Assembly: GCA_029851415.1 (NCBI GenBank)
Contig: CM056744.1
Span: 9,307,268 to 9,371,267 of the forward strand
Reading direction: 5' to 3'
DNA: 64,000 nt
DNA from: Eretmocerus hayati
Taxonomy: Eukaryota; Arthropoda; Insecta; Hymenoptera; Aphelinidae
Shown: in pieces, positions 49,174 through 58,400 of the stretch
How the letters are laid out: the number at the start of each line of letters is the position of its first letter
Position numbering within the stretch: position 1 is the stretch's first letter
The notes under the pieces: generated by a model
Databases searched by the model: none
What the model saw: the letters and a program-made list of their open reading frames with translations, nothing else
Told to the model about the DNA's origin: nothing
Position numbers and translations under genes: made by a program

Positions 49174-49593
49174 TTATTGAAGAATGGAATGTCTTCTGGA
49201 AGAGAGTGCGATTTTCAGTGGCTTAACATGTTTCACTTCCCCTTCATCCGGGCATGTTAGTTCTTTATTCCGACGCTCGATTCTATTTCTATGCGTGGCT
49301 TCGAAAATGGGTCTTAGCACGCGATCAGCTAGCGCGATGCGACGTCTGAAACGCTCGTTGTCTCTTGCTATTTCTTGCCATGGTCCCTTACGGGCCTCTC
49401 GATAAGCATAGCTCCAATAGACCATCACGTGTATCTTTGGTTTCAAGTTGAAACGCACTTTCTTAGGTTCTGGGCCTTTTTTGTCTTCCATTTCTGTCTT
49501 AGTTGTGCGAGGCTGGTTGCGCTCGCTAGTATACGACCGATCTCCGAGCTTGCGCAAGAGATACTGATTTTTGTCATGTACGCCAAGGTGCAT
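49174..49593 (-). CDS. Accessory ORF A (139 or 105 aa), retroelement sense strand
   Basis: ATG at 49593; an inner ATG (MEDKKGPEPKKVRFN) would give a 105-residue protein. It is basic, Arg-rich and helical, with YREARKGPWQEIARDNERFR and HRNRIERRNKEL. It resembles the first half of ORF B. It is downstream of pol on the pol strand and about 130 bp upstream of ORF B. A hydrophobic plus-strand frame overlaps its 3' end but is judged a shadow of purine-rich minus-strand sequence. Function unknown. Confidence 0.5.
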   Translation of the reverse strand: MHLGVHDKNQYLLRKLGDRSYTSERNQPRTTKTEMEDKKGPEPKKVRFNLKPKIHVMVYWSYAYREARKGPWQEIARDNERFRRRIALADRVLRPIFEATHRNRIERRNKELTCPDEGEVKHVKPLKIALSSRRHSILQ

Positions 49594-50019
49594 CAGCCTT
49601 CGTCTTATCGTAAAATGTTGTGCCTTAGGTCGATTTTTGTTGTGCTGCGTTCATTGGCAGCGCAAAAAGAATGAATGTGGCATAATTTCAACCGATCTTG
49701 AGAGAATCCATAATCATATTACTAGCTCGTCATTGCAAAAATTGTTCTACATGATGAACCGAGTTTTTTCCTTTTTAATTGAATAAACTGCAGAAGACGT
49801 GGAGTTGGGATGTAAAATCTATTCTCTATCCTGTTTTGGAGGATTAGTTGCAAAAGGAAAACGATACGCGATTTCTAGAACGCTGCCGGTTTTTTGAGTT
49901 TTTCAACCCACTTGTCTCTCCTCAGAGTGGTCGTGTCAACGCAACGCCCTGTTACCCTCTCCGAGTGTAAAAAGATTCCCCTCAATTCGTGAGTCATGCG
50001 ATGACGATGGTTAAATACG

Positions 50020-50182
50020 CGCCTCATATACCGAGAGAAGTCATTCGCAGCCGAGTCTCTTGGGTGTGTAGAAAAAAACGAGTTATTGTATCATTTTTGG
50101 TGAGTGTCTTTGGTATGACTGTCCATCGTGGCCAACTATGTTTTGTGACCTGATATAATCCGGCCGATTCCTTGTTCTTGCA
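50020..50182 (+). promoter_or_regulatory. Candidate promoter and 5'-UTR intron of RING gene 1
   Basis: A TATA-like catatacc near 50022 is followed about 20 bp later by a tcattcg initiator-like word. A donor (tttttg|gtgagtgtc, about 50100) and an acceptor (cttgttcttgcag, ending 50183) would remove an intron of about 85 bp before the coding ATG at 50217. Confidence 0.35.
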
Positions 50183-50216
50183 GTCTTGCATTTGTACAGG
50201 AATTTACTTGCAAAAT

Positions 50217-52102
50217 ATGGAACCCTCGACACCTGCAGCGAATTCTACGGAACCGATTGGGGCTGTCCCAATCCCTCCGGTGTGGCTAGTTTTCACGCCT
50301 CCGATGCCGATGTACTTTGTTCCGCTGAGTCTGCCCATGATGCCTCCAACCTTCAACTTGGGATCGTGTCCTGGTCAGGCTGGTATCTACGGGCAACCTC
50401 CTGATGCAGAATATTCTAGTGCGACGTCAGTACTGTCGACAAATGCCGATGAAGAGAGACCTCGGTCTTCTCTACGTGATGTCCGGCGTGTTCGTCGTGT
50501 AAGTACTCGTTGTCTAAATTAAATGTGATTTATTACTGCCGGCCAAATTCTTCTGCGCTATCATATTTCCCACTCTTTTGATCGTGTTGAGTGAAAAGTG
50601 AGATCTTCTGCCTCTATAGCTGCTGAGAATATACTCATGACATTTTGTTTTAGTGTCAGTGTAATTGTTTGTATTGTAGTTATCCGTGTGGTCTTGACTC
50701 GATCGCGCGTGAAATCTCCTAGAATTTTGGTCGCAACCATAATTTTATATATTTACCAAAAAAAAAAATTCGAATTGGCTACGCTGACACAGCCCTGACA
50801 AGTGAACTTCTGCACTCTGAGACCTTTGGCGTTAATTTTGACATCATTCTCGCTTCCCGTATTCATCACACGTCCACTTTCTCGGCAACTTTTATTAGCA
50901 TTTTCGACTTTATGCTTTTATAATTTACCCCGACATTCTCTCGATTTCGTACAATCACGCTCAACATGCATCTTATCTAATTATTCTTGATTTTTCTCAA
51001 AACTTAGTCTCATCAACGTGATATGCGGCCTGCTGATTTGCCCGCAGCTGAGATGTCCTCCACGTCACTGCCCGCTGGGCACCGAGATGACGATTCTAAG
51101 CTTGAGCAGTGCGCCGAGCCTCTTGCGGATATTGCTGTGACTCCTGCGGCCGATTGCTCGTTGCCTATCTCATTTGGCGACTTAGATCCGGTGGGGCCGC
51201 TTTTTGCGGATGATGCTGCTGCGGATCCGGCGCAAGTACCTGATATTGCTCAGTCTGCAATTTTGCCACCGAGCGTACCTTCTGCAACTTCACCTGAACC
51301 CGAGCCATCGATTTCGGCCGGTCTATCTACGCATTCTTCGGCCGAACCTTCACTGAAGGTAGTTCTTGATTTCACGCCATCTGCCCCACGGAACATACCT
51401 GCTCCGTTGATATCTCAAGCGATAAATGATCTACTTGGCTTCAAATATACAGAGAACTCTCGGTCATCCGCTCGCGCCAAAGTCGAATCGTTTATTCTTC
51501 CAGGACAAGATGTACCGCAATTTTTGACTCCTCCTGCTTTGAATTTTCCTTTTTCAGGGCGTGATGTGGCGGGAAACAATAGTGCGGGATCTGATATTGC
51601 GGGCAATGATGCAGCTTTGCGTAGAGATTCTCATGGATCTGTAGTGCGTTTGAATCCTGAAGCTGCTGCGGGTAGCGACAGTTACCGTTCCGCGGATGAT
51701 AATTTCACGTATGCTGGACAATCACTCCATCTGCCGCTAGATCGTGAACGTTGGGACATTCCTCTTGGCGGGTCGTTTATTGCTATTCCAAGAGAATTTG
51801 CTATGAGCTGTATCGAAGCTATAAGAAATCTTTATGCTTGTCCTCTCTGTGACGATTTTTTGTACCCTGGCTTTCGACGTTGTGCTAACGGCCATCGTGT
51901 ATGCGGCTCCTGCGTAACTCAGTATTCTAGCTGTCCCATGTGCCATGATCCTACCCCGTTTTGGAGAGATTATGTTTTGGAGCGCGAGGCGAAAAATTTA
52001 TATTATCCTTGCCGTAATTTCATGAAAGGCTGCCGAGCTTATCCTCGTGCACGCGATTGGCATGAACACTGTGATGGCTGCTCGTTCCGCCGGAACGACT
52101 GA
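50217..52102 (+). CDS. SIAH/Sina-like RING protein 1 (458 aa, two exons)
   Basis: Likely an E3 ubiquitin ligase. Exon 1 (50217-50498) is Pro/Met-rich (starts MEPSTPAANS) and ends at donor cgt|gtaagtact. Exon 2 (51008-52102) follows aacttag. Both junctions are phase 0, giving 94 + 364 residues. A long acidic, Ser/Ala-rich linker precedes a C-terminal SIAH-type RING (CPLC, RRCANGHRVCGSC, CPMC). Then comes the first SIAH zinc-finger segment (YPCRNFMKGC ... HEHCDGCSF). The protein stops there, so the substrate-binding domain of true SIAH proteins is missing. An AATAAA lies at 52223. It is antisense to the retroelement genes and related to the RING gene at 53979. Confidence 0.8.
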
Positions 52103-52222
52103 TCTTTGTACTCTTCGATTCCGTAGATGTAGTGTTGGGTTTGCTCATTTGATGAAATTACTGATTACGTATCTAATCCTCATATGTAATTTTGTCAATG
52201 TATAAATCCGACTTATTTATTC

Positions 52223-52228
52223 AATAAA
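52223..52228 (+). terminator. Poly(A) signal of RING gene 1
   Basis: AATAAA about 120 bp after the stop codon of the RING gene on the same strand. Confidence 0.5.
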
Positions 52229-52680
52229 TCATTACCCTGGACTTATTACTTTGAAATTCAACCATACCTGGTCCTTCTCTTCCTAAAACTTGTGTCTTTT
52301 TATAAATATTTGGTCAATTAATTCCATTCCAGAGCTCGTACATCCAAAAAAAAGTTTAATGCTCGTCATTCTTGAAGTGGAAATTTGATAAGGCTTTGCT
52401 TGCAAAGCTTCTCTGCCGGGTGATACATGAGCTTATTGTGCTGAACTTCAACTTCATAACATTGTTTGTCACAGTGCTGATGTTCGTTTTTTGCATGGTA
52501 GCCCGCGTTCATTGGCGGCGCAAAAAGAAAATTCGAACTTGTTCAGTTGTCTGCTTGCCTTTACTGTGGTACTTTGGATTTCGAGAATTCGTTTACGACT
52601 CCTTGCAGTGTTGATTTTCATAATACACGTTACGTAAACCGTGTTTGGTGAGGCAAGAGAAAAAAGAATGAAAAATTGTG

Positions 52681-52971
52681 ATGAAATATCATTCTCGTCG
52701 TTTTGCGGTTTTAACACGCGGTGATGGTTCTTTAGACTTCGTTGCTGCAGTATCACATTTCCCCGCGCTCACACGTGTGATTCGCATCAGTCTTATTGCA
52801 TTCTCGGTGAGCTTTTTCCGAGCCCGTATTCCGTTATCGCTTGCATTACAGCATTTCTTAGCAACCATTAGCGTATATTTTATAACAAGCTTCGACGAAA
52901 ATGGATTCGACGAATTTTTCAGTTTCTTCTGGTGGTATTGTATTCCTTCTCCCACTTTAGACATCTTATGA
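52681..52971 (+). CDS. Possible 96-aa membrane protein
   Basis: ATG-initiated frame with two hydrophobic stretches (ISLIAFSVSFF and a second around FLATISVYFITSF) and an acidic, aromatic tail. T-rich DNA yields hydrophobic frames easily, so this may be chance. It sits between the two RING genes. Confidence 0.25.
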   Translation: MKYHSRRFAVLTRGDGSLDFVAAVSHFPALTRVIRISLIAFSVSFFRARIPLSLALQHFLATISVYFITSFDENGFDEFFSFFWWYCIPSPTLDIL

Positions 52972-53146
52972 GGGGAAATTACTGCCCTATATCAACGAGC
53001 ATCGTGGCCCGCCTCGTCATTCTGGCTTCGCATTTTCTTGTGACAGCAACGAATTTCATTACGTGAGTACACTGAACCTTTGTGAGATTCATTGCTTAGG
53101 TGTATTTGTTCCCATGAAGCATGTATAATCGTGTCGTTCAGGTAAA

Positions 53147-53906
53147 ATGTACCCACGTCGTCCACCTCGTCGAGGACGGGGAGCTGCTGCACCCCCTCGC
53201 AATTCGGTACCACGACCTCTTCCGATTGTCACCGGCGATGGGCTTGTTGTACCTCATCCTGCACCGCGTTCGAGAGGTAGGGCTGCTTCTCGACCTCCTC
53301 GTATTAATCGTACGTCTGAAGGAAGAATTGCTGAAGCACTTGAGGGCTATCAGATTCGAGATGCTCTGAACTGCCCTTGCTGGACCTTCCATCAACCAAT
53401 GCGTTCTGCTAGCGCGGAAATGCGTTCGAATCAGGTGAGCATATCATTTTTGCAAAACTCTCCATTGGTTGTCTCAATTGTGAATTTTCTAGCGGTGGCG
53501 CCGTTCCCGAGAGATTCGACGGGATTATTTCTCTGATCGCGTTCGAGATTCGTGCGGTAATCAGCCTACAACCGATACCACTTCTTCTGAGTCTCCTGGT
53601 GCGCCTTCTTTTTCCGGTGACTCGTATCGGCTCCGAGACGACGCGTCTGACCATACGGCGAGTGATACCACTATGATGACGCGTACTGCTGTTTCTTTGC
53701 CTGTATACCACTTGAACTCGCATCGTGCGTCTGGTGCCCTGGCTCCAAATCCTGGGGTCTCCTCGATGTGGAATCCTAGTATTGAAATGACGTCAATTTC
53801 GATGGGACCCCCCGACTATTTTTCAATCTCCGTGTCGCCGTCGTTGTCTATTCATTCGTCAGTTGTGGACTATATATCTAATTCGGCTCCCATTTTTGAC
53901 GATTAG
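53147..53906 (+). CDS. Arg/Pro-rich two-exon protein (233 aa) or first exons of RING gene 2
   Basis: Exon 1 (53147-53434) starts MYPRRPPRRGRGAAAPPRN and ends at tcag|gtgagc. A 58-bp intron leads to exon 2 (53493-53906, acceptor ttttctag), phase 0, stopping at TAG. Exon 1 is an RGG/PPR-like basic segment plus CPCW; exon 2 is Arg-rich then Ser/Thr-rich. The next exon (53979) lacks an early ATG and also begins in phase 0. It could therefore be joined directly to exon 1, skipping exon 2, to make a RING protein laid out like gene 1 (about 95 residues in exon 1). Both products may exist by alternative splicing. This is inferred from phases only. Confidence 0.55.
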
Positions 53907-53978
53907 TGGTGCGTTGCTGTAGATCTTGACTTTTAAATATTTTCCTTGACTAAAAATGTGTTTCTCTCATTCTTTTAG

Positions 53979-55193
53979 GTGTCCTGCATCCATGACGACG
54001 AGCTCGCTGATGCTACTGACCTTGATGTGCCTTCTCATTTGCCTGCTACTCCCGAATTTCGTGACCCTTCTCTGCGGTCCGAAGCTGATATGCGCCGTAC
54101 CATCCTTGCGCTCTCTGATCCCCATCGTTTACGTGACGTTGTGGCAACTATACTTGTTTTGACAAGAAATCAAGTTTTGGGTGGAATCTCCGATCGTCAT
54201 CACGTTGTACATACTACTAGCCCAGTTGCTGATGACCCTGATCTGACCATCTTGTGTCCTGCCTCTTCTGGCTTGACTGCATTCTTGGGCTGCATCGAGA
54301 GCTTGATAATGATTCCCGGCATATCTGTTGAAGATTTACTTGAGTATATTGAAGGTGAACTTCCAGGATTGTGTGATCGCCGGCGCGCGAATTCCGCGCA
54401 ATTCTATGCGGACCGCGCTTATCTCGCGGAGCAAGCTGCTGCTGCTACCCGGCAAGATGATACTGTTAATGTATCTTCCGATTCTCGAGTGGCTACCGAA
54501 GACACCCATGCAACCGTCCAGGGTTGTACTGACGATGAGATCATCTCCTCATCTGTTTATCTTGATGACATCGTAATAACGCCGTCGGCTCCTAGCGATG
54601 ATACTACTCCTATGCCTGCTGCGGAAGAAGTCAGTTCGGCTTCCTCCTCGCCACCTTCTATCGTTGCTTCGGAGACGCCTCAATTGCCTGTTCAAACTTT
54701 TGGAGAACGTGATGAGAGGCCCACCCGTGATCATCGAGGCCTTATGCCTGTTGTACAGCGCATGATTGCGCATCAAGAGCTTGCTGTTGAAAGTCACGTC
54801 AATTCTTCACGTGAGATAACCGCCCGTGATGCCATTAACGAAATTTTCTTGTGTCCAATCTGCTACGATTTGATTTATCCCACTTGTTATGTGTGTACTA
54901 ACGGCCATCAACTCTGTCAACGGTGCCATCATAGGCAGCGAGGTCGATGCCCTTTCTGTAGGTCTCGTGAGATTTACACCAACGGTTTGTTGGCCCGCGT
55001 TGGATCTAAAGTCTTTTTCCCGTGTCGCCATGACTATTTGGGCTGCACACAACGCTTACCAGCTCCTCAATGGCATGAACATGTCATGGATTGTTCTTTC
55101 CGTCCTGCGGCTATGACTCGCCGTGAACGCATGAGAATTGATTCTCGCGGTGATCCGCTCACTGAAATATTGGCAGCTTTCATTTTCAGCTAG
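53979..55193 (+). CDS. SIAH/Sina-like RING protein 2, last exon (404 aa)
   Basis: A probable E3 ubiquitin ligase. The exon follows the acceptor ttcttttag at 53978; the first in-frame ATG is about 38 codons in, so an upstream exon (best candidate 53147-53434) probably supplies the start. An acidic Ser/Thr/Pro-rich linker is followed by a SIAH-type RING (CPIC, CTNGHQLCQRC, CPFC). After it comes a zinc-finger segment (FPCRHDYLGC ... HEHVMDCSFRP). As in gene 1 the substrate-binding domain is absent, though a tail of about 30 residues remains. An AATAAA lies at 55333. It converges on pol with only 278 bp between the two stop codons. Confidence 0.75.
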   Translation: MSCIHDDELADATDLDVPSHLPATPEFRDPSLRSEADMRRTILALSDPHRLRDVVATILVLTRNQVLGGISDRHHVVHTTSPVADDPDLTILCPASSGLTAFLGCIESLIMIPGISVEDLLEYIEGELPGLCDRRRANSAQFYADRAYLAEQAAAATRQDDTVNVSSDSRVATEDTHATVQGCTDDEIISSSVYLDDIVITPSAPSDDTTPMPAAEEVSSASSSPPSIVASETPQLPVQTFGERDERPTRDHRGLMPVVQRMIAHQELAVESHVNSSREITARDAINEIFLCPICYDLIYPTCYVCTNGHQLCQRCHHRQRGRCPFCRSREIYTNGLLARVGSKVFFPCRHDYLGCTQRLPAPQWHEHVMDCSFRPAAMTRRERMRIDSRGDPLTEILAAFIFS

Positions 55194-55332
55194 ACAACGT
55201 AATTTGTCCTTGCTCATTTCGTAGTTTAGCCGCTCCCTTCAAGTATTATAGCTCCATATTCTTGTACTCGCCCTCATATGTACGAATGTGGCTTGAGTTT
55301 ACAAATATGACTCTTGAAATGATGCTGTAGCT

Positions 55333-55338
55333 AATAAA
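55333..55338 (+). terminator. Poly(A) signal of RING gene 2
   Basis: AATAAA 140 bp after the stop codon, in the short gap between this gene and the end of pol on the opposite strand. Confidence 0.5.
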
Positions 55339-55471
55339 TTTATAACTCTTTCACTATTGTTCATTCATAACAGTGATAATATCCCGTTCCCCTCGTCCAG
55401 GCAAATCATGCATCTTTTAAGTCAAATTTTTGTCAGTACTTTAACTTAGCTAATCTCGCTCGAAATTTCTG

Positions 55472-58400
55472 CTATTCTTCGTTATCATTAGAATGATGAT
55501 TTTTCAACTTATCTATGTGAACTACGCGTGTTTGGTCACCTTTTTGAATTTTTGCGTTATGAGAATCGTAGTCTATTTCGAGAATTTCGTATGGGCCCTC
55601 GTAATACTTCTCAAATTTATTTGCACGAGGTTCTTTCAATAGATAGACCATCTCGCCTACCCGGAAGAATACTGAAAAGATTTTTCGGTCGTATTGAAAT
55701 TTGGAACGTAGTTTAGATCTTTCCAATGCCAGAGCAGCTAAAGTGCGAATCTGTGTGTAAGCTTCTGTCACGTCTGCTAAGTAATCATCATACGTCATCA
55801 ATTGATCTCGTGGTGGAAAGCTAGACGGAGTCCGTGGCTTTCGTCCGAACACGATTTCGTGAGGTGAGAATCCTAAACTGGTATGAGTTGAAGAATTCAT
55901 TGCGTATTGAGCAAGAGGCAGGTACGTATCCCAATCCTCGACGTTTTTAGAGTATATTGCCAAAAATTCATTCAGTGTATGATGCATTCTTTCTATTCCG
56001 CCATTAGTTGATGGGCGGAATGCGGTGGAATTTAGCTTATTAATCCTGAAAATTCGAGCAAATTCTTCCATTATTTTTCCCGTGAAATGACTACCTTGGT
56101 CTGTCATAATTGTGGTTGGTAATCCAAAATTTGCAACAAAACTATTCATCAAAACCTGCGCGACCACTTTGGATGTGGCTTCAGTCGTTGCTGTTAGAAT
56201 GACAAATTTGCTGAAGCAGTCTTGCATAGTCAAAATGTAAACATTGCCACTTTTCGATTTTGGTTTTGGTCCGCAAAAATCGAGTGAAATTTTCTCAAAT
56301 ATTCGCACAGGTGTGTCGGTGATTACCATCGGTAATCTTGTTTTTACACGGATTAATTTATCGGTTTGACACGTTTGACACGCTCGCACCACGATTCTCA
56401 CATCGTTCAACATGTGAGGCCAATACCAATCACTACTTATCCTTGCGTAAGTTTTCGCTATGCCTCTATGGCCTCCAACAGATGATTCATGATATTCCCG
56501 AATTATACGCATACGATCTTCGGCCGGAGGTACAGGTAAGTTATTCTCAAAAAGTGTAATAGAGATTCGGAATTTTCGGAAAATTCTATTGCACTGCTCT
56601 ACGAAATATCCCCATTCATTTTTGTTTAGTATTACCAAATCTCTTATTATTCCGAGTGATTTTATTTCTTCATTCAAAACTACTTCTTTCAGGACTTTTA
56701 GCGTTGAAACTATGTCTGCTCTTAATGTTCTTGCGTAAATTGTGTTCTTTACTACCATTCCCAACATTTTTTTATCTTTGTGGTCTGTGACTACAATTTC
56801 TCCAATTGATCGCGTTTGACTGAGTAATTCGTCTTGACTGATATATCCTCTTGCTATTAAAGCATTCAGGACGTCTGAGTCCAAATTCATATCTGCAGGT
56901 ATCGCATACGCCAAATGATCTATGTGTGCGAATGGATGATCGTTTATTGTTCTTACGCCTGAGAAGATGTCTATCCCGTCTTCATTGATTATCCACGATG
57001 GTATTTCGTGGGGGCCTCGTGATTCTGCCACCAAGTACTTTGTCATTGCGCCTTTCTTATGTGGTGCGATTCTCTCCTCCAGCGAGTCTTCCCCGTTAAC
57101 ATCTTCAAAGCTCGTGCGTTGCTCTCGTAACGAGGCTATTTCTCTGATTGATTCTTCGGCCATTGGTTTTTGAATATTTTCTTGTTGCTCGTCTCGAAGA
57201 ATTTCCGTCGTAATTCTCTCTTCGTGATTTTCGCGGTTAACTCTTTGTTCTGGGTCTCTGGCTCGACTCTGTTCTCTGTTTGACGGAGGTTCCACCTCAG
57301 TGATATTAATTCCTGGATATTCTTGTGGCAATTCTTCGATTATCATGTCGTTTTGTTCTCGCAGCCCTTTATCTATGAGAGGCGTGTAATGTTGACCCCT
57401 TAGGTGGAGGTGTATGAATTCCTTGGAACTTCCTGCTTTGATATAAGCATATCTCATCTTGTCTCTACACTGCAGGTGTACACAGATATTTTCGTGAAAT
57501 TGACGGGAAAATATGTAGAGTGTGTCTACGTCTCCGTACTGGTCTCGTGAGCTTAGGATTTTCACTGCATTGAGCGGGTCGCTACAGCTCTGAACATATT
57601 GGCTTTTCAGCAGATACCGTCGCAATTGGATGGGTTCTGCTCCTAAGTCCCGCAATATAATTAGCGCATAGAACAAACAGTTCCCGTCACCGGGTACTCC
57701 CATGCAACGCTCCAAAATATGGTCTGGTTGTGCACAGTTTTCGTGTTCTTCGTAATTTTGGAATCTAACAGATAGTTCCACCATTTCACTTTCGGCGTTT
57801 GAGAACTTTCTCGTAGCATTTTGTTGATTCGTTTCGGATGCTGATTGTTCGTCTATTTCCATCTCTTGATATCCTGAGAATTCTGGTGAATCAGGTGGAG
57901 GAGGTGTCTGATGTGTTGCGTTTATTAGTGACGCGTGAGGTTGTTCATCCCTCGTTTCGATGTCATCCTCCATCGGTTGTGCCCACGTCCGATTAAAATC
58001 TGGTCGATAGTTGGCTTTTCCGATCTCTGCTTGTAATTCTTGTCCTCCTTGAGAAATTTGTTGCTGCTCATTTTCGCTAGCTTTGGGCAACTCTAATCGG
58101 GTGAGATTCACGACGGGTTGGTATCTTGCGTCCTCAAAGTTCTGCACACTTTTGTTTTGTGAGTGCCTTTCTTTTTCTGCTGTTGGTTGACTATTTCCGG
58201 CTAGATTGGAGTCTTCGTGCCTATCCGATGTATCTGATTCATGTCTTTTTTCCCAAACTAAAATTTGTAAACCTGCTTGCCCTTGAGCTTCGAATTCTTC
58301 GATATTCCATGAGAGCGGAGTCCGAGATCTTTTCTTTGTGGCAGTAATTGACTGAATGGAGCTTGATTTTTCGGTAACTTCTGCGTCTACTCTAGAGCCC

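Noticed and set aside
49036..49260. 74-codon plus-strand hydrophobic ORF with a membrane-like segment
   Set aside because: Overlaps accessory ORF A and the purine-rich A-B gap; hydrophobic reading is expected opposite Lys/Arg-rich sequence. Kept only as a weak possibility.
50637..50798. Small membrane-like ORF inside the intron of RING gene 1
   Set aside because: T-rich intron sequence; no support beyond hydrophobicity.
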